Source of the DNA: an uncultured bacterium
Lineage (GTDB): Bacteria > Bacteroidota > Bacteroidia > Bacteroidales > Marinifilaceae
Length of the DNA stretch: 19,502 bases
Reading direction: 5' to 3'
Assembly: GCA_905216195.1 (NCBI GenBank)
Contig: CAJMSX010000060.1
Location: forward strand, 1 to 19,502
The translations under genes were made by a program, and so were the position numbers. Under the pieces are notes generated by a model that saw only the letters and a list, made by a program, of their open reading frames with translations, made no database searches and had not been told where the DNA came from. This document shows, piece by piece, positions 7,531 to 14,269 of the stretch (positions within the stretch are counted from its first letter, which is position 1; every line of letters starts with the position of its first letter).

Positions 7531-7549
7531 AAAGCAGAGATTTTATTTA

Positions 7550-8092
7550 TTATAAAGTATCTTCTTCTTCCATTTTCTTATAGCGGGACGCCAGGTAAGC
7601 GATCATATTGCTGAACGTCTCCATAGCGTTGGCGGTCTGAGGATGAATTTCCCTTTTCTGCAATTTCAGCATCCAATGCGCATACAGCGCATTTAAAGCC
7701 AGTTCCACATCGGAGATTTCTTCCCCCGCTTGCGACTTGCTCCGGAAATCTACCAAATTAGCCGCCGCCCGGGTAACCAATTGCTGATACCGGAGGTCGT
7801 GCACCTGGTGTAAAAGATGGAAATGCAGTTCGGTCAGCTCCGCCACCTCATTTTTCAGGATTTGTAAATGCCCCGACGACTGGACTTTTTCTTTTTTCAT
7901 CATTTCGACCAGATTTTCATACCAGTCGTACACCTGATCCGCCGTTTTTTCATCTACCTGAAAATGCCGGATAAACTGCGTTTTTATCCGTTCCATATCC
8001 AGCCCGAACCCCCTCAGCATATCTTCCACCTGCCACATATATAAAATATACTCAGCAATGTTACTCTTTTTTTTCTCTCTGGCGATCAACAT
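7550..8092 (-). CDS. DUF4924-type helical protein of unknown function
   Basis: 180 residues, beginning MLIAREKKKSNIAEYILYMW, which I recognise as the typical start of the Bacteroidetes DUF4924 family. It is almost wholly alpha-helical and hydrophilic, with conserved-looking blocks QVEDMLRGFGLD (about 21-32), DWYENLVEMMKKE (about 56-68), LTELHFHLLHQVHD and a C-terminal FSNMIAYLASRYK. No signal peptide or membrane segment; presumably cytoplasmic. The position between the S4 RNA-binding gene (11 nt upstream) and the secreted solenoid gene suggests it is expressed with translation factors, but no activity can be inferred from sequence. Confidence 0.85.
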   Translation of the reverse strand: MLIAREKKKSNIAEYILYMWQVEDMLRGFGLDMERIKTQFIRHFQVDEKTADQVYDWYENLVEMMKKEKVQSSGHLQILKNEVAELTELHFHLLHQVHDLRYQQLVTRAAANLVDFRSKSQAGEEISDVELALNALYAHWMLKLQKREIHPQTANAMETFSNMIAYLASRYKKMEEEDTL

Positions 8093-8103
8093 AGGTATAT
8101 TTT

Positions 8104-8493
8104 TTAATCTTCTCCTCCATTCTTTATTTTATCGATCATCCTTCGGTCCCGTTTCGTAGGACGACCGATCCCTTTATCCCGGTATTCGAAACCGAAAGCC
8201 CGGGAAGCATTCAACAAGTCCAATTGTTCCTGAGGGGTCACATCCTCGACAAAATCCACGGATAACTGGGCCGACATCCTTTTATCGGCCAACCCTTTGA
8301 CCAAATAATGACGTTCGATCGGGGGCATCCTCACTTTCACCACCTCTCCGATATGAACTTCCCGCGAGGGTTTTACTTTCACCTCCCCGATGGAAACATG
8401 CCCTTTGCCGCATTCGTCGGCAGCCAAAGAGCGGGTTTTAAATATTCTGACAGCCCACAGCCATTTGTCGATTCTTACTTTTCCGCCTTCCAT
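8104..8493 (-). CDS. hslR: S4-domain RNA-binding protein, HslR/Hsp15 family
   Basis: 129 residues. The S4 domain occupies residues about 5-65: VRIDKWLWAVRIFKTRSLA, then ECGKGHVSIGEVKVKPSR and HIGEVVKVRM, the alpha-L motif that grips structured RNA. A basic tail GIGRPTKRDRRMIDK follows, as in E. coli Hsp15. Hsp15 binds 50S subunits carrying stalled peptidyl-tRNA after heat shock and helps recycle them; a related RqcH-pathway role is known for some S4 proteins. The neighbouring gene pth (30 nt upstream) acts on the same substrate class, peptidyl-tRNA, which supports a role in rescue of stalled 50S complexes. The name is by similarity; this clade could be a general S4 protein. Confidence 0.9.
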   Translation of the reverse strand: MEGGKVRIDKWLWAVRIFKTRSLAADECGKGHVSIGEVKVKPSREVHIGEVVKVRMPPIERHYLVKGLADKRMSAQLSVDFVEDVTPQEQLDLLNASRAFGFEYRDKGIGRPTKRDRRMIDKIKNGGED

Positions 8494-8523
8494 TTCGTAC
8501 CGATTTTCAATATTCTGATTCCT

Positions 8524-9117
8524 CTACTCCCCTTCCGCAACAGAATCCGTCAACGGTTTACCGTTAAACGTACTCATGGTCTTCCCAATTCCCATACTTA
8601 CAAATCCGGCGATAATTTCCCGGCAACGATTCAACAAAAGAGGCATCTTTTCTTCTTCCGCCACAGTCCATTTTCCCAATACATAATCGATCTGCTCTCC
8701 CCGGGGAAATCCGTTCCCGATTCCGAACCTCAAACGGGCATAACCGGAAGTCCCCAATATGAGGTTGATATGTTTTAAACCGTTATGCCCGCCGTCGCTT
8801 CCCTTTGCCCGAAGACGCAAAGTGCCGAAAGGTAAAGCCAAATCATCCACAATCACCAGCAGATGTTCCAACGCGATCTTTTCCCGCTGCATCCAGTAGC
8901 TGACCGATTTCCCGCTGAGATTCATATAGGTGTTCGGTTTAAGCAAAACCAAAGTACGGCCTTTCCACTTCGTTTCAGCCACAGCTCCGTAACGCATATC
9001 TTCAAAAACAGCATTGGACGCCTTAGCAAAAGCGTCCAATACAGTAAATCCGATATTATGTCTGGTATCTTGATATTCGGAGCCGATATTTCCCAATCCG
9101 GCAATAAGATACTTCAT
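8524..9117 (-). CDS. pth: Peptidyl-tRNA hydrolase
   Basis: 197 residues. Active-site residues are all visible: Asn10 (GLGNIG), catalytic His20 in DTRHNIGF, Asn66 in KPNTYMNLSG, the VDD segment with Asp91/92 as general-base partner, and Asn112 in GSDGGHNGLK. The enzyme cleaves the ester between nascent peptide and tRNA on drop-off peptidyl-tRNAs, returning tRNA to the pool; cytoplasmic and usually essential. Start MKYLIAGLGNIG matches the family. It follows rplY by 16 nt, the classic L25-Pth pairing found in many bacteria, and precedes the S4 gene. Confidence 0.97.
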   Translation of the reverse strand: MKYLIAGLGNIGSEYQDTRHNIGFTVLDAFAKASNAVFEDMRYGAVAETKWKGRTLVLLKPNTYMNLSGKSVSYWMQREKIALEHLLVIVDDLALPFGTLRLRAKGSDGGHNGLKHINLILGTSGYARLRFGIGNGFPRGEQIDYVLGKWTVAEEEKMPLLLNRCREIIAGFVSMGIGKTMSTFNGKPLTDSVAEGE

Positions 9118-9133
9118 ACGATTCGTTTAATCA

Positions 9134-9709
9134 CTACTTTTTATCGGCTTCCATAGCCCCTCTGGCAGCCCGGGTCAGCTTCACCTGAGCAATCACCACA
9201 TCCTTGGCATTCACGATTTCAAAATCCTGGAAATCCAAATCTTTTACCTTGATGGATTTACCCAATCCCAAAGAAGTTACGTCAAGCTCTAATTCTCCCG
9301 GCATATTGGCAGGTACGGTTTTTACTTTCAACTTCCTCATAATCAAAACCAATTTACCACCGGCCTGAACTCCCTCGGCAAAACCTTTCAATTTCACCGG
9401 TACTTCCATAACTACCGGTTTATCTTCAAAAATCTGGTAAAAATCAATATGCAATACCCGATCGGTTACCGGATGGAACTGTACTTCTCTCAATACAGCG
9501 TTATAGATGTTTCCTGCTATATCGATATGCACGATATATACATTAGGAGTGTACAGCAACTTGGAAAGGTCTTTTTCCACAACAGAAAAATGTACATTTT
9601 CTTTTCCGCCATACAAAACACAAGGAATCCTCTTTTCTACTCTCAATACTTTAGTAGCCTTTTTTCCCAGGTCGTTTCTTAATTCTCCTTTTAATTCAAA
9701 AACTTGCAT
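9134..9709 (-). CDS. rplY: 50S ribosomal protein L25, long (CTC/TL5) form
   Basis: 191 residues: the N-terminal 5S rRNA-binding beta-barrel (residues 1 to about 92, MQVFELKGELRNDLGKKATK, IPCVLYGG, VHIDIAGNIYNAVLREVQFHP) followed by the C-terminal TL5 domain (about 95-180, DKPVVMEVPVKLKGFAEGVQ, AGGKLVLIMRKLKVKTVP). It binds loop E of 5S rRNA in the 50S subunit. The length fits the general-stress/CTC form rather than the 94-aa E. coli form. First gene of a five-gene operon with pth, the S4 protein, a DUF4924-type gene and the DUF4097-like gene, with gaps of 11-30 nt. A leader of about 100 nt precedes it. Confidence 0.97.
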   Translation of the reverse strand: MQVFELKGELRNDLGKKATKVLRVEKRIPCVLYGGKENVHFSVVEKDLSKLLYTPNVYIVHIDIAGNIYNAVLREVQFHPVTDRVLHIDFYQIFEDKPVVMEVPVKLKGFAEGVQAGGKLVLIMRKLKVKTVPANMPGELELDVTSLGLGKSIKVKDLDFQDFEIVNAKDVVIAQVKLTRAARGAMEADKK

Positions 9710-9812
9710 AATTCAATTTATTAATGTGCTACTCAAAGACAGACTTTAACTCCGGGGGTCTAAGCCAATCTGCCTTCCCATGACACGTATTCAAACATTC
9801 CCCGTAGAAATC
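9710..9812 (-). promoter_or_regulatory. 5' leader of the rplY operon
   Basis: From the predicted start near 9812 to the ATG there are about 100 non-coding nucleotides. GGGG and GTC in the 5' half can pair with GAC-CCCC in the middle, and AAAG/CTTT can form a small hairpin nearer the gene. Folding is by eye and weak; autogenous control of rplY by L25 is known in E. coli, so a regulatory role is possible. Confidence 0.3.
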
Positions 9813-9818
9813 AGGGCA

Positions 9819-9826
9819 CAAAGATA
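9819..9826 (-). promoter_or_regulatory. -7 box of the rplY-pth operon
   Basis: TATCTTTG on the minus strand fits TAnnTTTG; TTTC lies near -33. It faces the ferredoxin promoter. Confidence 0.65.
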
Positions 9827-9923
9827 CAAAATCCGACGAAAACTGAAATAAAAAAGCCGGAAAAAAGTAGGGATAAAACCGAACAAATCCCTTAAAAATC
9901 TTTTTTCTTTCAAATATTGGTTT

Positions 9924-9931
9924 TAATTTTG
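9924..9931 (+). promoter_or_regulatory. -7 box of the ferredoxin gene
   Basis: TAATTTTG fits TAnnTTTG with TTTT about 19 nt upstream (9901-9904). Predicted start near 9938 gives a leader of about 25 nt. Confidence 0.65.
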
Positions 9932-9961
9932 GGCCAGTATTAATCAATAAAACTTTAAGAA

Positions 9962-10132
9962 ATGGCTTACGTAATAACTGACGATTGTATCGCTTGTGGT
10001 ACATGTGAAGGAGAATGCCCGGTAGGTGCAATCTCAATGGGAAGTGATCACTATCAAATCGACCCGAACGCATGTACAGAATGTGGAACCTGCGCTGGCG
10101 TTTGTCCGGTGGAAGCCATTAAACAAGCTTAA
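9962..10132 (+). CDS. 2[4Fe-4S] ferredoxin
   Basis: 56 residues, MAYVITDDCIACGTCEGECP..., with two bacterial-ferredoxin motifs: Cys9, 12, 15 with Cys19 (CIACGTCEGECPVGAI) and Cys38, 41, 44 with Cys48 (CTECGTCAGVCPVEAI). Each CxxCxxC plus distant CP pattern supplies ligands for two [4Fe-4S] clusters in the usual crossed arrangement. It is a small cytoplasmic, low-potential electron carrier for enzymes such as pyruvate:ferredoxin oxidoreductase or hydrogenase, typical of anaerobes. Pseudo-twofold symmetry of the halves is obvious. Monocistronic, with its own promoter and strong terminator, which suggests high expression. It is nested antiparallel to the rplY operon promoter. Confidence 0.95.
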   Translation: MAYVITDDCIACGTCEGECPVGAISMGSDHYQIDPNACTECGTCAGVCPVEAIKQA

Positions 10133-10140
10133 AAAATAAT

Positions 10141-10185
10141 AAAAGGACTGTCTCCGGCACTCAAACGCTACGACGGTCCTTTTTT
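10141..10185 (+). terminator. Strong intrinsic terminator of the ferredoxin gene
   Basis: Nucleotides 10141-10152 (AAAAGGACTGTC) pair with 10172-10183 (GACGGTCCTTTT), 12 bp with one G-U, 19-nt loop, followed by a T tract. Confidence 0.88.
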
Positions 10186-10186
10186 A

Positions 10187-10391
10187 TTTCCCTCTCTCCT
10201 CCCTCCTTTCCAACCGAATTCCCGGGACTGTCCTCCGCCTAACTCGTTTTTACCGTACCCCCCCGGGGTTTCTTGCCGGAAATCAGAAAGAAAATCTCTT
10301 TTTTTGAAACACGAATCCCCTCTTCCGAGAAGCGGATAAACCTCTCTCTGACGGAATTTTAGTCGCTACAGACATTCTTCAGCGAAAGCGT
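10187..10391. other. Intergenic stretch between ferredoxin terminator and the cyclo-ligase stop
   Basis: About 200 bp of pyrimidine-rich plus strand. No gene, promoter or convincing hairpin; only a weak CGCT/AGCG pairing just downstream of the cyclo-ligase stop. Confidence 0.5.
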
Positions 10392-10931
10392 TTATGCGAT
10401 AACTTTATCCATGGCTACATCACACTCCTCCGTAGGTACCTTTTCGACCAACTGAAAAGGGAAACAAATCCCCACTTTGTAAGCCCCGCCGCAAGACTTC
10501 AAAATTCGGTCGTAATACCCTTTTCCCCTTCCCAGACGATTCCCTTCCAGGTCGAAAGCCATACCGGGCACGATAATAAAATCGATTTTTTCCAATTCCG
10601 TAAAGAGATCCCCTACCGGTTCCGGAATGGCAAAAGCTTCTCCGGGACATAATTTTTCCGCTCCGTCGTAATAACGCAATTCAAGCTCATCCCCCTTTAC
10701 ACAGGGTAATAAAAACGTCTTCTCCTCGGCCCATTTCATTATAAATTCATGCGTACACACCTCGTCTTCCATAGACCAATACCCTAAAACGATCCGGGCC
10801 TTCTTAAAATTCTCATCCTGTTCCAATTGCTCCCATACCGGAAGCGACATGCGTCTCTTTTCTTCCGGCGTATATTTCCTCTTTACTTCCCGCATGTATT
10901 TGCGCATGGCTTTTTTTTCCATCTTACTCAT
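10392..10931 (-). CDS. 5-formyltetrahydrofolate cyclo-ligase (MTHFS)
   Basis: 179 residues. The N-terminal MEKKAMRKYMREVKRKYTPE and WSMEDEVCTHEFI segments match the family; the ATP/substrate signature is FDLEGNRLGRGKGYYDR (about residues 127-143), preceded by DFIIVPGMA. The enzyme uses ATP to convert 5-formyl-THF into 5,10-methenyl-THF, returning a storage or inhibitory folate to one-carbon metabolism, which in turn feeds purine synthesis. A second in-frame Met at residue 4 is an alternative start. Single gene, divergent from nadE. The E. coli orthologue is ygfA/fau, cotranscribed with 6S RNA; here a long untranslated leader precedes it. Confidence 0.94.
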   Translation of the reverse strand: MSKMEKKAMRKYMREVKRKYTPEEKRRMSLPVWEQLEQDENFKKARIVLGYWSMEDEVCTHEFIMKWAEEKTFLLPCVKGDELELRYYDGAEKLCPGEAFAIPEPVGDLFTELEKIDFIIVPGMAFDLEGNRLGRGKGYYDRILKSCGGAYKVGICFPFQLVEKVPTEECDVAMDKVIA

Positions 10932-11132
10932 AAATTTGTTTGTTTTACCCGATTAAAATTTTTCTTTCCGCCTGGCCTCCGTTCCCGGTAACGACCCTCA
11001 CAGCCTTTTTCTTTACCGGTCTCCCCCACATTTTTCCCGCTTTTTCAACCTCCGAAAAAAAATTATTCCCTTCCTACAACTTGATCCTACTTTTTTACCT
11101 CTTTTAATCTCAAAAATCGTATTTTTACCACA

Positions 11133-11140
11133 CAAAGATA
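11133..11140 (-). promoter_or_regulatory. Candidate -7 box for the cyclo-ligase gene
   Basis: TATCTTTG on the minus strand fits TAnnTTTG. It would give a leader of about 195 nt (11126-10932), which contains a 7-bp stem CCGGTAA/TTACCGG (11019-11013 with 10991-10985). Confidence 0.4.
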
Positions 11141-11170
11141 AGTGATGAAAAGTTAATTTGAAAAAATCCC

Positions 11171-12736
11171 ATGCGAATTGCTCTGCCTCAATTAAATTAC
11201 TACAACGGTAGCATCTCCCAAAACTATGAAATGATGGCCAAAGCCATTCAGGATGCGCAAAACCAAAAAGCCGAACTGATCATTTTTCCCGAACTCGCTC
11301 TCTGCGGTCCCTTTCCCGGAGATTTACTGGAAAAAGAACAATTTATAGAAGAAAGCCGGATAGCCGTCGACCGGTTGGCTTTAAACTGTAACACCATAGC
11401 GGCGCTGGTAGGAGCCCCTAACCTCGACCCCGAAAACGGCATCATGTACAATTCCGTATATTTTCTGCAAAACGGAGAAGTAACCGACGGCGTACATAAA
11501 ACCGTCTTGAGTGATTACGATATTTTCAACGAAAGCCGTTATTTTGTGGGAGGTGAAGATAATAGTCCTATTCGGTATAAAAATCAACAAATCCGCGTCC
11601 TTTTCGATGAATACGAATCGGATTACATCGACAAAAACGACCAATTCGTCATTCTTCTCGGAAGAACACCCTTTACCACAGAAAGCTTGAAATACCGGCA
11701 ATCGATGCTAAGCAACTTAGCTGCCCGCTACCGGAAAACTTTTATTTATATCAACCAAACCGGAGGCCACACCTCCATCCTATTCGACGGAAATTCCATG
11801 GTGGCCGACGCCCGGGGAAAAATAATTTATCAACTGCAGGAGTTCGAAGAGGATTTCACGATTATAGATACTCAAAAACTACCGCGGCAGGGACAGCCCC
11901 TACAGGCAACAGCTCCGATCGAGCTCGTTCACAAAGCCCTGGTTACCGGGATCCGGGATTATTTCAGGAAAAATCATTTTACTCAGGCTGTACTGGGATT
12001 ATCGGGGGGGATCGACTCGGCTGTTGTAGCCGCTTTGGCGGCAGAAGCTTTAGGTCCGGAAAATATACACGGATTACTGATGCCTTCCGAATTTTCCACA
12101 GACCATTCTGTCAAAGATGCAACGGACCTGGCCCAACAGATCGGAATGCCCTTCCAAACCGTACCGATTAAAAACATCTATGAAAAATACCGGGAAATGC
12201 TGAGTCCTGTGTTCGGCGATCTGCCTTTCAATGTGACTGAAGAAAACCTGCAGGCCCGTATCCGGGGGACGCTTGTTATGGCGATGTCCAACAAATTCGG
12301 ATACATTGCCCTCAATACCTCCAACAAAAGCGAAGCAGCCGTCGGTTACGGCACTCTCTACGGCGATCTCTGCGGTTCACTCTCAGTCATTGGCGATGTA
12401 TGGAAAACCGATGTGTACAAGCTGGCCCGGTATATCAACCGGGAACGAACCCTCATTCCCGAAAACACGATTACCAAAGCTCCTTCCGCGGAACTTCGTC
12501 CCGGGCAAAAAGATCAGGATTCTTTACCGGAATACGGCCTACTGGATGCCGTTTTAAAAAATTACATAGAAGAAAATCGATCAGCCGATGCCATCGTAAA
12601 ACAAGGCTATGACCGGGAAACGACGGAGAAAATAATACAGATGGTAAATCGCAATGAATATAAACGGGCTCAGTGTCCTCCTGTACTCAAAATTAGTAAA
12701 AAAGCGTTTGGAGAAGGCAGAAGGATGCCTTTTTAA
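11171..12736 (+). CDS. nadE: NAD+ synthetase, NadE with N-terminal nitrilase-like domain whose nucleophile appears lost
   Basis: 521 residues. N-terminal CN-hydrolase domain (1 to about 245): catalytic Glu41 in FPELAL and Lys110 in HKTVLSDYD are present. At the place of the nucleophile, normally xICED, the sequence reads VLFDEYE, putting Asp146 where Cys is expected (36 residues after Lys110, the usual spacing). The C-terminal synthetase domain is intact: ATP loop LSGGIDSAVVAAL with SGGxDS at 278-283, NTSNKSEAAVGYGTLYGDL, and SAELRPGQKDQDSLPEY. It amidates nicotinic acid adenine dinucleotide to NAD+, the last step of the pathway. With a dead glutaminase it would depend on free ammonia or another donor; this is inference from one residue alignment by eye. 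Followed 44 nt later by a Crp/Fnr gene. Confidence 0.95.
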   Translation: MRIALPQLNYYNGSISQNYEMMAKAIQDAQNQKAELIIFPELALCGPFPGDLLEKEQFIEESRIAVDRLALNCNTIAALVGAPNLDPENGIMYNSVYFLQNGEVTDGVHKTVLSDYDIFNESRYFVGGEDNSPIRYKNQQIRVLFDEYESDYIDKNDQFVILLGRTPFTTESLKYRQSMLSNLAARYRKTFIYINQTGGHTSILFDGNSMVADARGKIIYQLQEFEEDFTIIDTQKLPRQGQPLQATAPIELVHKALVTGIRDYFRKNHFTQAVLGLSGGIDSAVVAALAAEALGPENIHGLLMPSEFSTDHSVKDATDLAQQIGMPFQTVPIKNIYEKYREMLSPVFGDLPFNVTEENLQARIRGTLVMAMSNKFGYIALNTSNKSEAAVGYGTLYGDLCGSLSVIGDVWKTDVYKLARYINRERTLIPENTITKAPSAELRPGQKDQDSLPEYGLLDAVLKNYIEENRSADAIVKQGYDRETTEKIIQMVNRNEYKRAQCPPVLKISKKAFGEGRRMPF

Positions 12737-12780
12737 TCCCTGTACCGCCTGTGTGTAACTTCATTTTAAAGTATCTGTTT

Positions 12781-13500
12781 ATGCAAATTATTCATGATTC
12801 CGACCTTCACGACAGCCTATGCCAGATCTGTATAGAGAGTCCGCACTCTCTTTTATCCGAACTGGATAACGAAGTGAAGCAGGAAATTATAAATACGACT
12901 TTATGTATCTCCTACAAAAAAGGAGATCTTATTTATCAGGAAGGAAATATGCCCATCGGCCTACTTTGTCTGGTCGCCGGAAAAGTAAAAATATTCAAAG
13001 CCGGTATAGGCGGAAGGCAACAAATCGTTCGTATGGCCAAACCGATCGGCTTTATCGGATACCGGGCTTTCTTCGCCGAAGAAATTCACATTGCCTCGGC
13101 AGAAGCCCTGGAAGATTCCATCGTGTGCCGCATAAAGACCGAACTGATTTTCAATGCCGTACGAAATAATCCGGACCTGGCCATGAGTGTCATCCGCGCT
13201 TTGGCCACGGACCTCGGTTTTTCTAACCGGCGCACCGTAACTCTCACTCAAAAACACATTCGCGGACGGTTGGCTGAAGCCCTTCTGGTGCTGAAAGACA
13301 CCTACGGCTATGAAGAAGACAATGAGACGTTAAAAGTGTATCTTACCCGGGAAGATCTGGCCAATCTTTCCAATATGACCACCGCAAACGCCATTCGGAC
13401 ACTTTCCAATTTTGCTTCCGAAGGCATAGTCGAACTGGATGGAAAAAAAATAAAAATCATCGATAAAGAGGCGTTGGACCGGGTAAACAATTGCAGTTAA
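12781..13500 (+). CDS. Crp/Fnr-family transcriptional regulator
   Basis: 239 residues from MQIIHDSDLHDSL (ATG 12781; an in-frame ATG at 12751 adds ten hydrophobic residues and is less likely). The cyclic-nucleotide-binding jelly roll covers about 30-150 (KKGDLIYQEGNMPIGLLCLV, AGKVKIF). The dimerisation helix follows, then a winged HTH at about 175-225 (VYLTREDLANLSNMTTANAI, RTLSNFASEGIVELDG). The usual RxxS/E contact motif ExxxR is AxxxR here. A CxxC (Cys14, Cys17) near the N-terminus resembles the iron-sulfur end of FNR, but the third FNR Cys spacing is absent, so the ligand (redox cluster, nucleotide, other) is open. It likely senses oxygen/redox or metabolites. Possibly cotranscribed with nadE (44-nt gap). 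Confidence 0.93.
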   Translation: MQIIHDSDLHDSLCQICIESPHSLLSELDNEVKQEIINTTLCISYKKGDLIYQEGNMPIGLLCLVAGKVKIFKAGIGGRQQIVRMAKPIGFIGYRAFFAEEIHIASAEALEDSIVCRIKTELIFNAVRNNPDLAMSVIRALATDLGFSNRRTVTLTQKHIRGRLAEALLVLKDTYGYEEDNETLKVYLTREDLANLSNMTTANAIRTLSNFASEGIVELDGKKIKIIDKEALDRVNNCS

Positions 13501-13527
13501 AACCGGAGAAAAAATCCTTCCCACGGC

Positions 13528-13633
13528 TAAATTTGCTGTTCGTCTGGGGATGTAGGTATCTCTTAGCTAAAGTGAGAAAGGAATAATAGGGAAGAACCTT
13601 CCTCAGGCGACCATTCATCCGGTCTAGGTATAC
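13528..13633 (+). other. Possible structured RNA downstream of the Crp/Fnr gene
   Basis: TAAATTTG at 13528-13535 matches the -7 consensus. Downstream, GGATG (13548-13552) and GGT (13555-13557) pair with ACC (13610-13612) and CATCC (13616-13620), enclosing two hairpins (13560-13576 and 13589-13603), then the terminator below. The pairs are short and could be chance; otherwise it is the 3' UTR of the regulator gene. Confidence 0.25.
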
Positions 13634-13671
13634 AAAAAAAGGCCAAAAACATTGATTTTTGACCTTTTTTT
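13634..13671. terminator. Bidirectional terminator between the Crp/Fnr gene and tRNA-Thr
   Basis: AAAAAAAGG-C-CAAAAA pairs with TTTTTG-A-CCTTTTTTT (one mismatch) around a short loop; A and T runs on both sides serve both directions. Confidence 0.8.
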
Positions 13672-13697
13672 CTTTATAACTCACTGATTATCAACTG

Positions 13698-13770
<73 letters not shown>

Positions 13771-13853
13771 ATTAGCGGCTACAAAAGTAATAATAATTAC
13801 CAAATATAAAACCAAAACCCGGTAAAATATTCAGGATGGTATTCTTTTTTTCG

Positions 13854-13861
13854 TACTTTTG
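13854..13861 (+). promoter_or_regulatory. -7 box of the dgkA-PAP2 operon
   Basis: TACTTTTG fits TAnnTTTG. With the start expected near 13868, translation must begin at the ATG of 13883, not the upstream in-frame ATG at 13859. Confidence 0.65.
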
Positions 13862-13882
13862 TTCCGGATCAAAGCGAAAGCC

Positions 13883-14269
13883 ATGAAAAAGAAGAAGTTT
13901 TCCCTGAAAGCACGGGCTAAAAGTTTTCGTTATGCATTTTCCGGTATTTATACCCTGATTAAAAACGAACACAATGCCCGTATCCATCTGTGTGTAACGA
14001 TTGGCGTCCTTTTCTCGGGCTTTTTCTTCGAACTTTCTGCTGCAGAATGGATAAATCTTATTTTTGCCATCGGACTCGTCTTTTCTGCCGAAGCAATTAA
14101 TTCCGCTATAGAATACCTGAGCGATCTGGTTACGCCGGAATATCACCCACTAGTAAAAAAAGCAAAAGAAGTGGCCGCCGCAGCCGAACTCCTCACCGCT
14201 ATCGCCGCAGCCCTTATCGGTTTAATTATATTCATTCCTAAAATCCTATCTTTATGTTCAAAATTATAA
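13883..14269 (+). CDS. dgkA: Diacylglycerol/undecaprenol kinase, DgkA family
   Basis: 128 residues from MKKKKFSLKARAKSFRYAFS. A short basic N-terminus leads into an amphipathic helix, then three membrane segments at about 38-56, 62-80 and 100-122. Family motifs: NEHNARIH near residue 35, AEAINSAIEYLSDLV (about 69-83, with the catalytic Glu and Asn-Ser/Thr-Ala-Ile-Glu), and KKAKEVAAAAELLTAI. Members are small inner-membrane kinases that use ATP to phosphorylate diacylglycerol (Gram-negatives) or undecaprenol (Gram-positives); sequence does not settle which. It overlaps the next gene, a lipid phosphatase, by 16 nt, arguing for coupled translation and linked roles in lipid-carrier turnover. Confidence 0.94.
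   Translation: MKKKKFSLKARAKSFRYAFSGIYTLIKNEHNARIHLCVTIGVLFSGFFFELSAAEWINLIFAIGLVFSAEAINSAIEYLSDLVTPEYHPLVKKAKEVAAAAELLTAIAAALIGLIIFIPKILSLCSKL

Noticed and set aside
9729..10073. 114-codon minus-strand frame across the L25 leader and the ferredoxin gene
   Set aside because: Covers two promoters and is antisense to a clear ferredoxin; composition is not protein-like.
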